A DNA stretch of 55,296 bases from an uncultured Oscillibacter sp. (GCA_950097265.1 CATNDJ010000004.1:53952-109247), one strand, 5' to 3'; positions 40,403-49,233 are shown, counted from the first letter of the stretch. Numbers and translations: made by a program. The notes: a model not told the origin generated them from the sequence alone.

Positions 40403-40922
40403 AAGCATACCCCTCCTTTTCAAGCTGGGCCCGCAGCATGGCCCGGCCCCGCATCACCCGGCTGGCCACGGTGGACTCGTTGACGTTCAGCCGCCGGGCA
40501 ATCTCCCTATTTGTCTGCTCCCCCACGCACTTGAGCTCCAGAATCCGGCGGTAGCCCTCCGGCAGGGCGCGGATGAGGGACACCAGGTAGTCGTACTCGT
40601 CCTGGCGGTCCTCCGGGGCGGGCGGGTCCCAGTCCTCGGGAAAGGCCACGGTCCGCCGCTCCGAGCGGAGCAGGTCCAGGGCGCAGTTTTTCGCGGCGGT
40701 GACGGCGTAGCCCTCCGTCTCCCCCCAGGGCAGGGCGGACACCCGCTCCCAGCGTTTCAAAAGCTGGAACCAGGTCTGCTGGGCGGCGTCCTCCGCCCGG
40801 TCCGGGTCCCCCAGAATACGCAGGGCCACGGCGTAAACCTTCTTTTCATAGGCCTCATAGAGCTTCGTGAACCTTTGCTGGTCCTCCTCAGTCTCCAGCA
40901 TGGCGAGGAACATGGCAAGCAT
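40389..40922 (-). CDS. ECF-type RNA polymerase sigma factor
   Basis: A 177-residue sigma-70-family protein with region 2 (RFTKLYEAYEKKVYAVALRILGDPDRAEDAAQQTWFQLLKRW) and region 4 (LIRALPEGYRRILELKCVGEQTNREIARRLNVNESTVASRVMRGRAMLR). It lacks region 3, as in ECF factors. It is followed by an overlapping gene for a transmembrane protein that is the likely anti-sigma factor. The start at 40922 is the first of several ATGs (others in the same frame follow within nine residues), with AAAGGATG upstream. I could not identify its own target promoter. Confidence 0.9.
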   Translation of the reverse strand: MLAMFLAMLETEEDQQRFTKLYEAYEKKVYAVALRILGDPDRAEDAAQQTWFQLLKRWERVSALPWGETEGYAVTAAKNCALDLLRSERRTVAFPEDWDPPAPEDRQDEYDYLVSLIRALPEGYRRILELKCVGEQTNREIARRLNVNESTVASRVMRGRAMLRAQLEKEGYAYDAV

Positions 40923-41073
40923 AAGCGGTCACATCCTTTGTCTTTGGTTTAGGGGCTGTTTGAAAAATGCCAAAACACCCTGGCGGCGCTTCATTTGGTA
41001 AACGGCTGGGAGGGAAAAAGTATCCCGCCCGCGGCAAAATTTTTTCGGGACCCGGCGGGCCCCCCGGGGGGAC

Positions 41074-41102
41074 TTGCGCGCGGCCCGGGAAAATGATATA
41101 CT
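41074..41102 (+). promoter_or_regulatory. Promoter of the PH-domain gene
   Basis: TTGCGC at 41074-41079 and TATACT at 41097-41102, 17-base spacing. Confidence 0.6.
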
Positions 41103-41127
41103 GGCTTCCAGTAAGGGAGGATGAGCC

Positions 41128-41541
41128 ATGGAATCCATCGAATATCTCTGGAAGGACCGCAAGCGCTTTTTGGGGATGCCCCTGTCCTTCACCCGGTACC
41201 GGCTCAGCGAGGACCGGCTGTTCTGCGAGACGGGCTTTCTCAACGTGAAGTCCGACGAGGTGCTGCTCTACCGGGTCCGGGACCTGCGGCTGACCATGAG
41301 CCTGGGACAGCGCATTTTCGGGGTGGGGACGGTATGCGTCGTGTCCTCGGACAAGAGCATGCCCCACCTGGACCTGAAAAACGTGAAGGACCCCAGGACC
41401 GTCAAGGAGCTGATTCACCGGAACGTGGAGGCCGCCAAGGACAAGCGCCGCATGCGGGCCACCGAGCTGCTGGGCGGAGAGGACGGCCCGGAGTGTCAGG
41501 AGTACGACGGGGACCTTGATCTGGAAGAGGAAGAGACCTGA
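41128..41541 (+). CDS. PH-domain (bPH2/DUF304-like) protein
   Basis: A 137-residue cytoplasmic protein with a bacterial PH-like fold: FTRYRLSEDRLFCETGFLNVKSDEVLLYRVRDLRLTMSLGQRIFGVGTVCVVSSD is the typical two-strand core with the YR-x-L-x-x-D-R pattern. The C-terminal 40 residues are charged and end in an acidic tail (DLDLEEEET). Many relatives carry membrane helices; this one has none. Function of the family is unclear. GGGAGG stands seven bases before the ATG; it is a single-gene unit with its own promoter and terminator. Confidence 0.82.
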   Translation: MESIEYLWKDRKRFLGMPLSFTRYRLSEDRLFCETGFLNVKSDEVLLYRVRDLRLTMSLGQRIFGVGTVCVVSSDKSMPHLDLKNVKDPRTVKELIHRNVEAAKDKRRMRATELLGGEDGPECQEYDGDLDLEEEET

Positions 41542-41557
41542 CGTATCCGGGGAAAAA

Positions 41558-41588
41558 GCCCCTTCCGCCGTGCGGAAGGGGCCTTTTG
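41558..41588 (+). terminator. Terminator of the PH-domain gene
   Basis: GCCCCTTCCGC and GCGGAAGGGGC arms with a three-base loop followed by CTTTT. It may also limit the convergent LacI-type transcript (AAAAA lies on the other side). Confidence 0.85.
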
Positions 41589-41611
41589 GCATGGGACGCC
41601 GCCCCGGGCGG

Positions 41612-42655
41612 TCAGCCCTCCAGATTTTCCGCGCAGAGAATATCGATTCGCCCTTGGAACTGTTCGGGTTCCAGGGGCTTCTTTTTTCGCAGCAGGTCCC
41701 GCAGAAGCAGCAGGGGCGCGTAGCCCTGCCGGTTCAAGTCCTGGGGGATGGTAAAGTCCACCGCGCCGGAACGGATGAGCCGGCGGATGCTCTCGTTGAT
41801 ATCGTGGCAGACCACGTGGACCCGGCCCGTTCGCCCGGCCCGCTCAATGGCGGCGCAGCAGCCGGAAACGCTGAGGTTCGCCATATAGACCCCACGGAGG
41901 TCCGGCCATTTTTCCAGCGCATCCCCCACCACCCGGAGGGTGGTTTCATAGTCGTTGCAGGTCTCCCGGACGATCACCTGTTCCTCCGGGAAGCCCAGCT
42001 CCGCCAGCCGCTCCCGGAAGCCGTCCAGCCGCTGGCGGTGGCCGTCGAACTTGAGGTTTCCGGCGGTGGCCAGGATGGGCCCCCGGCCCGAGACGCATTT
42101 ATAGAGCAGCCCGGCGGCCACCCGGCCCGCCTGACGGATGTCCTGCCCCACGAAGTGGGTCCGGCCGCTCTCCGGCAGGTCGGAGTTGAAGGTGACGCAG
42201 GGAACGCCCTCCGCCGCCCTGGCGGCAATCCAGCTCTGGATGGCCGGGTCGTTGACGGCGCAGACGGCGAAGCCCTCCGCACCCTCGTCCCGCATGTCCT
42301 CCAGCAGCTCCACCGCCTCCTGGGGCAGGTCCGTCCCGCAGCGGCGGATCAGCACCCGGGTATGGGAGGACTCCAGCTCCTCACAGGCCCGGTGGACCCC
42401 CTGGGTCACCTCCGTGCGGAACTGGCCCTCCCAGTTGGGCAGCAGGACCCCCAGGGTCAGGGGCCGGAAGGCGGCGTCCGCCTGGCGCCGGTAGACCTCC
42501 CGGGGGGAGACGTAGCCCAGCTCCCGCATGGCCTCCAAAACCCGCTTCCGGGCCGCCTCTTTTACGTGGGGCCGGTCGTTCAAAACCCGGTCCACCGTCC
42601 CCCGGGAGACCCCCGCCAGCTCCGCCACCTTCTGAATCGTCGGCCTGTTTCTCAT
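41612..42655 (-). CDS. LacI-family transcriptional regulator
   Basis: A 347-residue regulator with an N-terminal LacI HTH (TIQKVAELAGVSRGTVDRVLNDRPHVKEAARKRVLEAMRELGY) and a periplasmic-binding-protein-like effector domain (LTLGVLLPNWEGQFRTEVTQGV, GVPCVTFNSDLPES, HFVGQDIRQAG). The effector domain is of the type 1 sugar-binding kind. It is divergent from a sugar/polyol operon, and palindromes of TTGTGCA type lie in both promoters, so it probably represses that operon and itself until a sugar or polyol binds. Confidence 0.92.
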   Translation of the reverse strand: MRNRPTIQKVAELAGVSRGTVDRVLNDRPHVKEAARKRVLEAMRELGYVSPREVYRRQADAAFRPLTLGVLLPNWEGQFRTEVTQGVHRACEELESSHTRVLIRRCGTDLPQEAVELLEDMRDEGAEGFAVCAVNDPAIQSWIAARAAEGVPCVTFNSDLPESGRTHFVGQDIRQAGRVAAGLLYKCVSGRGPILATAGNLKFDGHRQRLDGFRERLAELGFPEEQVIVRETCNDYETTLRVVGDALEKWPDLRGVYMANLSVSGCCAAIERAGRTGRVHVVCHDINESIRRLIRSGAVDFTIPQDLNRQGYAPLLLLRDLLRKKKPLEPEQFQGRIDILCAENLEG

Positions 42656-42671
42656 TGGAAGCGCCTCCTTC

Positions 42672-42725
42672 TGTGCTTTTGCACAATCTTTATTTTATCA
42701 TATACGAAAACACACGCTCTGTCAA
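42672..42725 (-). promoter_or_regulatory. Promoter and operator of the LacI-type gene
   Basis: Minus-strand TTGACA at 42720-42725 and TATGAT at 42697-42702, 17-base spacing. TGTGC-TTTT-GCACA at 42672-42685 lies just downstream of the start point, an apt place for an autorepression operator. Confidence 0.7.
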
Positions 42726-42790
42726 TGTGCAAAAAAACCGACCGCTTTTTCATGTGATTCGCCGAATTTGAAAAAAGCGCTCTCCCGCCC

Positions 42791-42847
42791 TTGACAAATT
42801 CGCCGTTTGTGTTATTATGTGCTTAACTTAAGTTGTGCAATGCACAA
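42791..42847 (+). promoter_or_regulatory. Promoter and operator of the sugar/polyol operon
   Basis: TTGACA at 42791-42796 and TATTAT at 42813-42818, 16-base spacing. The perfect palindrome TTGTGCA-A-TGCACAA at 42833-42847 lies just past the start point and shares its GTGC/GCAC core with the site before the regulator gene. Confidence 0.75.
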
Positions 42848-42890
42848 AAACTTCATCCCTTCCACCCGCATGACAGAAAAGGAGGATCCC

Positions 42891-43676
42891 ATGGCGCTGC
42901 AAAAATCAGCCTGCATAGAACCGATGTACAGCGAGCTTCCCTTCCTGGAGCGTTTCCGGGCCGCGAAAGAGGACGGCTTCGACTTTGTGGAGTTCTGGAG
43001 CTGGACGGACAAGGACCTGGACGCGGTGAAGGCGGCGGCGGAGTCCGCCGGAATCGGAATCGCCGGCTTCAACGGGGACGCGGAGCTGTCCCTGATTGAC
43101 CCGGAGCACAAGGAGGCGTATCTGGCCTTTCTCCGCCGGTCCGTAGAGGCGGCGAAGAAGCTGGGGGCCCGGTCCGTCACCATCCACTCCAACGGACTGG
43201 GAGAGGGCGGAGCCGTCATCAACCACTACGACGGGCTCAGCGATACGGTGAAGCTCTGCGCCATGTTCGACGCCCTGAAGCAGTGCGCGAAAATCGCGGA
43301 GGAAAGCGGCGTCTCCATGAACCTGGAGCCCCTGAACGTCACCACGGACCACGCGGGGAACTTTCTCCAAACCACCCGCATGGCGGCGGAGATGACCCGG
43401 CTCATCGGGTCCCCGAGGCTCAAGGTGCTCTACGACGCCTACCACATGCAGCTCAACGAGGGCAGCCTCTGCGACAACATCCGGGCCTATGGAGACCAGT
43501 TCGGGCACATCCACGTGGCCGACGCTCCGGGGCGGCACGAGCCCGGCACCGGGGAAATCAACTACGCTCAGGTGCTGGCCTGCCTGGAGGAGACCGGCTA
43601 CGCCGGCCTGGTCGGCTTCGAGCTGATTCCGAAAACCACCACCGCCGAGGCGGTGAAGGCGATTATGAAACTCTGA
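42891..43676 (+). CDS. Hydroxypyruvate isomerase-like TIM-barrel enzyme
   Basis: A 261-residue AP-endonuclease-2 family (sugar isomerase) TIM barrel. Visible features are FLERFRAAKEDGFDFVEFWSW, the metal/base Glu in MNLEPLN, then YDAYHMQLNEG, GHIHVADAPGRHEPGTGEINY and the final GFELIPK Glu. This matches hydroxypyruvate isomerase (Hyi) and related inositol/ketose isomerases. AAGGAGG precedes the ATG at 42891; longer frames include the operator. It opens an operon with a dehydrogenase and a sugar-binding protein, under the LacI-type regulator. Actual substrate is uncertain. Confidence 0.85.
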   Translation: MALQKSACIEPMYSELPFLERFRAAKEDGFDFVEFWSWTDKDLDAVKAAAESAGIGIAGFNGDAELSLIDPEHKEAYLAFLRRSVEAAKKLGARSVTIHSNGLGEGGAVINHYDGLSDTVKLCAMFDALKQCAKIAEESGVSMNLEPLNVTTDHAGNFLQTTRMAAEMTRLIGSPRLKVLYDAYHMQLNEGSLCDNIRAYGDQFGHIHVADAPGRHEPGTGEINYAQVLACLEETGYAGLVGFELIPKTTTAEAVKAIMKL

Positions 43677-43698
43677 TTTTAATAAGGAGAGACGGCAT

Positions 43699-44718
43699 AT
43701 GAAAACCATCAAAATCGGCATCATCGGAGCGGGCCGCATTGGCCGGGTCCACGCGGAGAACATCGCGAAGTTCGTCCCCGAGATGGAAATCAAGACCATC
43801 GCCGACCCCTACATGAGCGAGGAAACCGTGGAGTTCCTCCGGCGGCTGCGCATCCCCAACATCGTCCAGGACGCGGACGAGATTCTGAACGACCCGGAAA
43901 TCCAGGCCGTCGTGGTCTGCTCCCCCACGGACCTCCACGCCGAGTATGCCATCAAGGTGGCCGAAGCGGGAAAGGATGTGTTCGTGGAGAAGCCGGTGGA
44001 CTACCGCATCGAGCGGGTGCGGGAGGTCATCGCCGCAGTGAAAAAGGCCGGGGTCAAGCTCCAGGTGGGCTTCAACCGCCGCTTCGACCACAACCACCGG
44101 GCCGTCTATGAGGCCGTCCGGGCCGGCAAGGTGGGCAAGGTCAACCTGGTCAAAATCAGCTCCCGGGACCCCGAGCCCCCCACCATCGACTATGTGAAGG
44201 TCTCCGGCGGCATTTTCTACGACATGATGGTCCACGACTTCGACATGGCCCGCTTCCTGGCGGGGTCCGAGGTCACGGAGGTCTTCGCCTACGGCGGCGT
44301 GCTGGTGGACCCGGCCATCGGCGAGGCGGGGGACGTGGACACCGCCGTGGTGTCCCTGAAATTTGCCAACGGGGCCATGGGCGTCATTGACAACAGCCGG
44401 AAAGCCGTCTACGGCTACGACCAGCGGGTGGAGGTCTTCGGGTCCGAAGGCGCGGTCATGGACTCCAACGACACCCCCGACAACGCCACCTTCTACGGGG
44501 CGGACGGCACGGTCTCCGGAACCTGCTACAAAATCATGTGGGACCGCTACACCATGGCCTTCGCCGCCGAGCAGAAAGCCTTCGCCGAGGCGGTCATCCA
44601 CGATACGGAAACCCAGGTCACCGGAGAGGACGGCCTGGCCCCCATCCTCATCGCCGCCGCCGCCACGAAATCCCTCAAAGAAGGGCGCCCCGTCAAGCTC
44701 AGCGAAATCACGGAATGA
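43699..44718 (+). CDS. iolG: Gfo/Idh/MocA dehydrogenase, inositol 2-dehydrogenase-like
   Basis: A 339-residue NAD-dependent sugar/polyol dehydrogenase. The Rossmann motif is IGIIGAGRIGRVHAENI (6-22), the catalytic EKPVD motif has K98, and the substrate domain has GGIFYDMMVHDFDMARFL with Asp/His active-site positions, as in inositol 2-dehydrogenase (IolG). It follows the isomerase by 22 bases, so both act on one pathway. The gene symbol is by resemblance; other polyols such as scyllo-inositol or a deoxy sugar are possible. Confidence 0.87.
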   Translation: MKTIKIGIIGAGRIGRVHAENIAKFVPEMEIKTIADPYMSEETVEFLRRLRIPNIVQDADEILNDPEIQAVVVCSPTDLHAEYAIKVAEAGKDVFVEKPVDYRIERVREVIAAVKKAGVKLQVGFNRRFDHNHRAVYEAVRAGKVGKVNLVKISSRDPEPPTIDYVKVSGGIFYDMMVHDFDMARFLAGSEVTEVFAYGGVLVDPAIGEAGDVDTAVVSLKFANGAMGVIDNSRKAVYGYDQRVEVFGSEGAVMDSNDTPDNATFYGADGTVSGTCYKIMWDRYTMAFAAEQKAFAEAVIHDTETQVTGEDGLAPILIAAAATKSLKEGRPVKLSEITE

Positions 44719-44767
44719 CCCCGGCGCTTCCCGTTTTGAATATGTGAAGGAAAGAGGTAACTTTGCC

Positions 44768-45772
44768 ATGAAAAAGCGTATGCTCTCCCTGCTCCTGGCC
44801 GCTCTGATGCTCCTCACCCTCTCCGCCTGCGGCGGCGGGGAAGGCTCCTCTGCGGAGGGCTCCGGGGACAAGGATGGAGCGCTGAAAATCAGCGTCATCC
44901 TGAAAACCACCGCTTCCGAGCATTGGCAGCTCATCATGGCCGGATGCAAAAAGTTTGAGTCCGAGCACCCGGACGTCTCCATCGACATCACCGGCCCGGC
45001 CAGCGAAACCTCCTACGACGACCAGCAAAACATGATTGAAACCGCGCTGAGCAACGGCGCGGTAGACGCCATCATTATCGCTCCCCTCCAGTCGGAGACC
45101 GCCGCCACCCTCATCGCCGGGGAGACCCGCCCGGTCTTCGCCCTGGACACCAACATCGACGCGCCGGAAGTCGTCTCCTTCATCGGCACCGGAAACGAGG
45201 CCGCCGCCAAGCTGGGAGCCACGGAGGCCGTCAAGGCCGCCAAGGCCGCAGGCTGGGAGACCATCGAGTGCATCGAAATCGCCGGCGTCCAGGGAGACGC
45301 CACCAACACGGCCCGGATGAACGGGTACATGGCCGGAATCACGGAAAACGGCGGGACCTTCCTGACCGGCGAGATTCAATACGCCAACGCCGTGGCGGAC
45401 CAGGCCGTTACCTGCATGGAAGCCATCGTCCAAACCCACCCGGAGGGAATTGCCATCGTCTGCGCCAACAACGACGACATGGCCGTGGGCGCGGTCCGGG
45501 CCGCGGAGAGCAGCCCCGGCTTCTCCAACACCGTCTTCCTGGGCTTCGACGGCTCCACCGGCGCGTGCCAGGCCATCCTGGACGGCCTGCTGACCATGTC
45601 GGTTGCCCAGCAGCCCTATGAGATGGGCTACCTGGCCTGCCAGACCGCCTATGACAAGCTCCAGGGCAAGGACGTGGAGGCCGTAGTGGACCCCGGCATC
45701 GAGGTCATCTCCCCGGAGAACGCCCAGGCCCGCATCGACAAGGTCAACGGATACCTGGCCGAGCTGAAGTAA
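44768..45772 (+). CDS. Sugar ABC transporter substrate-binding lipoprotein
   Basis: A 334-residue lipoprotein with a type II signal peptide (MKKRMLSLLLAALMLLTLSAC; C21 lipidated) and a ribose/inositol-type periplasmic-binding fold (ISVILKTTASEHWQLIMAGCKKFE, IIIAPLQSETAATLIAGETRPVFALDTNID, NNDDMAVGAVRAAESS). It is third in the operon, 49 bases after the dehydrogenase. No ATPase or permease follows: the gene ends in a shared terminator facing a chemoreceptor. The transporter parts must lie elsewhere, or the protein feeds a sensor. Confidence 0.9.
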   Translation: MKKRMLSLLLAALMLLTLSACGGGEGSSAEGSGDKDGALKISVILKTTASEHWQLIMAGCKKFESEHPDVSIDITGPASETSYDDQQNMIETALSNGAVDAIIIAPLQSETAATLIAGETRPVFALDTNIDAPEVVSFIGTGNEAAAKLGATEAVKAAKAAGWETIECIEIAGVQGDATNTARMNGYMAGITENGGTFLTGEIQYANAVADQAVTCMEAIVQTHPEGIAIVCANNDDMAVGAVRAAESSPGFSNTVFLGFDGSTGACQAILDGLLTMSVAQQPYEMGYLACQTAYDKLQGKDVEAVVDPGIEVISPENAQARIDKVNGYLAELK

Positions 45773-45777
45773 GAAAC

Positions 45778-45810
45778 GCCCCCGTGCCGCACGGCACGGG
45801 GGCGCTGTTT
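45778..45810. terminator. Bidirectional terminator
   Basis: GCCCCCGTGCC and GGCACGGGGGC arms with a four-base loop between the binding-protein gene and the convergent chemoreceptor gene; only short T and A tracts on either side. Confidence 0.75.
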
Positions 45811-45821
45811 GATTTTCAGGA

Positions 45822-47822
45822 TTATTCCTTCAGCCGGAACTTGGACACCATCTCCCTGAGCATGGCCGCCTGGCTGGAGAGCTCCTCACTGGCGGCGGCG
45901 CTGGCCTCCGCCGTCGCCACGTTGCTCTGCACCACGCTGGCAATCTGCCCGATGCCATGGGTGATTTCCTCGGCGTTGACGGTCTGCTGCCGGGTGTACT
46001 CCGCGATGCCGCTGATGAGGCTGCTCATTTTGTCCGCCTGGGTTACCACCGCCAGCATGGAGTCCGAGGTGTCCTGCGCCGCGCGCACGCCCTCGTCCAT
46101 AGACTCCACCGTCTGGCCCAGAAGGGCCGTGGTCTCCTGGGCCGCCTCGGAGGACTTCCCGGCCAGTCTGCGGACCTCGTCCGCCACCACGGCGAAGCCC
46201 TTTCCGGCGGCGCCCGCCCGGGCGGCCTCCACGGCGGCGTTCAGGGCCAGGATGTTGGTCTGGAAGGCAATGTCCTCGATGGTCTTGACAATTTTGTTGA
46301 TTTCTGCGGACCTGTCGCTGATCTTCCGGATGGCCTCGGTAAGCGTCCGCATCTTGTCGCTGCTGTCCAGCAGGCCGTCCTTTACGGTGCGGGCAATGTC
46401 GTCCGCCTCCAGAGCGCCCTGGGCGACTTTGTGCACGCTGTCGGACACGGAGTCGATGTGCCCCGCCAGGGTTTCCACCTCGGCGGACTGCTCGCTGGAC
46501 CCCTGGGAGAGGGTCATGGCGCCGCTGGAGACCTGCTCCGCCCCCGCCGCCACATCCCGGGAGGCCGCCCGGAGCTGCCCCATGGTGCCGTTCAGGGACC
46601 GGGAAATTTCCTCCAGGGAACTCTTGATTTTGGAGAACTCCCCGGTGTACTCGTTCTCCAGGGAGAAGGTCAGGTTGCCCTCCGCAATCTCGTACAGCGT
46701 CCGGGAAATCTCGTCGATGTAGCGGACGTATTCCCGAAGCCGGAGGGTGACGTGGTTGAAGTCGTCCGCCAGCACTCCCAGTTCGTCCTTGGACTGGTAG
46801 TGAATTTCCTGGTTCAGATCTCCCTCGGCGATGCGGGTGGCCACGCGGCTCAGCTCCGCCACCGGCCGGCCGATGACGCGCCGGACCTGAATCATGACCA
46901 GTACCAGCATGGCCGCCACGGCCAGCAGCGCCAGCACGATAATCCCGAACGCCAGCTGGTAGAGCTCCTGCAAAACCTCAGACCGGGACACGTAGGCCAC
47001 GGCCTTCCAGTCGCTGCCCGGCACGTCCGCCACTTGGATATATGTATTGCCGAAGACCGACAGCCCGGTCTGTCCCCCGCGGATCTGCTCCGCGGCGTAG
47101 CCGTAAATCCCGGAACCGATCTCGCTCAGCTTCTCTCCGGTCATGGCGGGGTCCTGGTGCCCGATGATGGTATCTGTGCGGGTGTCCACCAGGAAGATGC
47201 CGCCGGTCTCCTCCAGCCGGACCTCGCTGACAATCTTGGAGATGGAGTCCAGATAGACGTCCGCCGCGGCTACGCCCCGGACGGCTCCCCCGCGGTCCCT
47301 CAGCACGCCGGAGGCGCCCACCACATAGGACTTGCTGTCCTCGTCAAAATAGACGTCGCCCAGAATGAAGTCCTCCGACTGGACGCCGTTCTGATACCAG
47401 GATTTCGACAGGGCGTCGAAGTCCGGGCCCGGCACGAAGGAGGCGTGATACAGAGATCCGTCCGTCAGGGCCACGTAGAGCCCGGCGGGATAGGCGCTGT
47501 CCGGGTCCACGGTGTGCTGAATATACGCCTTCATGGCGGGGACGTCCATGTCCCCGTATTCAATGGTGTCCCGCTCCAGCTCCAGGGCGGTCAGGGTTTT
47601 ATTCATCCAGGCCCGGGTCTCCTGAAGGGTCTTTTCGGTCGTGGCCTGAATCAGATTTTCACTCTTCTCCAGCAATGCGTGGGACATCTGGACGTAGACC
47701 ACCGCCAGCAGGGCCGCCACCGCGATGACCACGCTGCCGATGATGGCGAAGACGAGCTTTCCCGTGATGCCCCAGCTTCTGCGTGCGGGGGCTTTCCCGT
47801 TTTTTTCCGTTCTCTTTTTCAT
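45822..47822 (-). CDS. Methyl-accepting chemotaxis protein (dCache, HAMP, MA domains)
   Basis: A 666-residue chemoreceptor. Basic N-terminus, first transmembrane helix (about 20-45, LVFAIIGSVVIAVAALLAVVYV), a dCache-type sensor (about 50-280; contains VDPDSAYPAGLYVALTDGSLY and YFDEDSKSYVVGASGVLRD), second helix (about 290-312), HAMP, and a long signalling helix pair with the hairpin core IVKTIEDIAFQTNILALNAAVEAARAGAAGKGFAVVADEVRRLAGKS. The start at 47822 is preferred for its AGGGG site. dCache domains often sense amino acids, organic acids or polyamines. It is convergent with the sugar-binding lipoprotein gene. Confidence 0.92.
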   Translation of the reverse strand: MKKRTEKNGKAPARRSWGITGKLVFAIIGSVVIAVAALLAVVYVQMSHALLEKSENLIQATTEKTLQETRAWMNKTLTALELERDTIEYGDMDVPAMKAYIQHTVDPDSAYPAGLYVALTDGSLYHASFVPGPDFDALSKSWYQNGVQSEDFILGDVYFDEDSKSYVVGASGVLRDRGGAVRGVAAADVYLDSISKIVSEVRLEETGGIFLVDTRTDTIIGHQDPAMTGEKLSEIGSGIYGYAAEQIRGGQTGLSVFGNTYIQVADVPGSDWKAVAYVSRSEVLQELYQLAFGIIVLALLAVAAMLVLVMIQVRRVIGRPVAELSRVATRIAEGDLNQEIHYQSKDELGVLADDFNHVTLRLREYVRYIDEISRTLYEIAEGNLTFSLENEYTGEFSKIKSSLEEISRSLNGTMGQLRAASRDVAAGAEQVSSGAMTLSQGSSEQSAEVETLAGHIDSVSDSVHKVAQGALEADDIARTVKDGLLDSSDKMRTLTEAIRKISDRSAEINKIVKTIEDIAFQTNILALNAAVEAARAGAAGKGFAVVADEVRRLAGKSSEAAQETTALLGQTVESMDEGVRAAQDTSDSMLAVVTQADKMSSLISGIAEYTRQQTVNAEEITHGIGQIASVVQSNVATAEASAAASEELSSQAAMLREMVSKFRLKE

Positions 47823-47933
47823 ACGCTCATTTCCCCTCATAGATTTTCCGGCCTGCCCGCCGGGCGGCGGAACGCCGCTTGGAAACGCGCGGTCTCCCGC
47901 AGAGCGCGGGCGCGCGGATAGGCATGATGCTTA

Positions 47934-47962
47934 ATTATATCAGGCGGTGCGGGAAAGCACAA
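47934..47962 (-). promoter_or_regulatory. Promoter of the chemoreceptor gene
   Basis: Minus-strand TTGTGC at 47957-47962 and perfect TATAAT at 47934-47939 with 17-base spacing, leaving a GC-rich leader of about 100 bases. Confidence 0.65.
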
Positions 47963-47986
47963 GACGTTCCCGGGAAATTCTGCACC

Positions 47987-48313
47987 TTAGAATACAAGCT
48001 GCACCAGCAGCATGTAGCACAGCGTCCCCCCGGCGATGGAAAGCAGCATCTGACGCTTCCAAACGTGCAGGCCGGCGACGGCCGCAACGGAAATCAGCTC
48101 CGGGATTCCATGGCTCCCGGCAGACAGGCTCACATCCTTCAGGCAGTAGACCACCAGCAGGCCGAACACGGCGGAGGGCAGCACCGTCCCCAGGTATCGA
48201 ATGTATTTCGGCGTGGGCTTCCCCGAGGGGAAAAGGAGGAACGGCAGAAACCGCGTCAGCACCGTTCCCAGAATCACCATGCCGATGGTCATCATCTGCC
48301 GAGGCGCCGTCAT
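47987..48313 (-). CDS. azlD: Branched-chain amino acid exporter subunit AzlD
   Basis: A 108-residue membrane protein of the AzlD/LIV-H family with about three to four helices. Recognisable are [20 protein letters not shown] near the N-terminus, [23 protein letters not shown], and [35 protein letters not shown]. With AzlC it forms an exporter for branched-chain amino acids or analogues. Its ATG overlaps the azlC stop (ATGA), so the two are translated in a coupled way. Confidence 0.9.
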   Translation of the reverse strand: MTAPRQMMTIGMVILGTVLTRFLPFLLFPSGKPTPKYIRYLGTVLPSAVFGLLVVYCLKDVSLSAGSHGIPELISVAAVAGLHVWKRQMLLSIAGGTLCYMLLVQLVF

Positions 48314-49023
48314 GCCGCCCCGCCTCCTTCCTCAAGCCGCCCCCGCAGGCCGGTGAGAGCCGCCAGGATGGCCAGCATCGCGGGAATCATGAAGCCGTCC
48401 GCACCGAACGCCGCCAGGCAGAGCAGGGAGAGCCCCACCCCCGCCAGGGCGCCGGTGTGCCGCTTCTCCTTCAGCCACTGCTCCATGAAGATCACGACAA
48501 ACATAGCCGTCATCACAAAGTCAAGGCCCTCCGTGTTGAAGTGAATCAGGGAGCCGAAGACGCCGCCCAGAGTCGCGCCGGAGAACCAGTAAAAGTGGTT
48601 GAGCAGGGTCACGAAGAACATGAACCAGCCCCGGTCCACGTCCTCCGGAATCTCCGCCGTGCAGTTGATGGAAAAGCTTTCGTCGCACATCCCGAAGATC
48701 AGATAGGGCTTTTTCCAGCCTGTCCCCCGGTACTTGTCCAGCATGGAGATGCCGTAAAACAAATGCCGGGCGTTGACCATCAGCGTCATGGCCAGAGCCT
48801 GGAGCGGGCTGAACGCCCCCAGCAGCAAATTCACCGCCACAAATTCCATGGAGCCGGCGAAGATGGTCAGGCTCATCAGCATGGGATACCAGAAGCTGAA
48901 CCCGGATACGTTCATATAGATGCCGTAGGTCATCCCCAGGAACCAGAACCCGGCAAAAATCGGGATGGTGTAGGGAAAGGCGCACCGGAACGCCTTCCGG
49001 ATGGTTTTCGGCTTACCGTGCAT
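48310..49023 (-). CDS. azlC: Branched-chain amino acid exporter subunit AzlC
   Basis: A 237-residue AzlC-family membrane protein with about seven helices. Family features are [64 protein letters not shown], and [12 protein letters not shown]. It is thought to export branched-chain amino acids or their toxic analogues together with AzlD. The ATG at 49023 is used, because longer frames run into a hairpin repeat. No Lrp/AzlB-type regulator is adjacent. Confidence 0.9.
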   Translation of the reverse strand: MHGKPKTIRKAFRCAFPYTIPIFAGFWFLGMTYGIYMNVSGFSFWYPMLMSLTIFAGSMEFVAVNLLLGAFSPLQALAMTLMVNARHLFYGISMLDKYRGTGWKKPYLIFGMCDESFSINCTAEIPEDVDRGWFMFFVTLLNHFYWFSGATLGGVFGSLIHFNTEGLDFVMTAMFVVIFMEQWLKEKRHTGALAGVGLSLLCLAAFGADGFMIPAMLAILAALTGLRGRLEEGGGAA

Positions 49024-49075
49024 ATCGGACCCTCGCAAACCGCAGCCGGCATCCGCCGGCTTTACTCTCGCCATC

Positions 49076-49190
49076 TCCGCCCGCAAACCGGCAAAGCGCC
49101 TTCGGGCGGAAAACGAAGAAATTCCCCGTCCGGCGGAGCTTTCCGCCAAAGGCGGGAAGCGCAGCGGTAAGGGGAACTTCCGAGCCGTCT
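49076..49190 (-). repeat. Diverged double-hairpin repeat (copy D), tandem with copy B
   Basis: On the minus strand it starts GGCTCGGAAGTTCCCC, related to the GCTCAGAAATTCCC start of the tRNA-linked copies. An inner CCGCC/GGCGG hairpin, the return arm GGGGAATTTCTTCG and a second hairpin (TCCGCCCG/CGGGCGGA, ending at 49076) follow. No tRNA adjoins it; it lies about 45 bases beyond copy B. Confidence 0.6.
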
Positions 49191-49233
49191 AGTGTTGACA
49201 AAAAGATATAGACTGCGCATCCGCCCCAGAATC

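Noticed and set aside
49195-49225. TTGACA at 49195-49200 as a plus-strand promoter
   Set aside because: No -10 at proper spacing, and no plus-strand gene nearby; it sits between two repeat copies.
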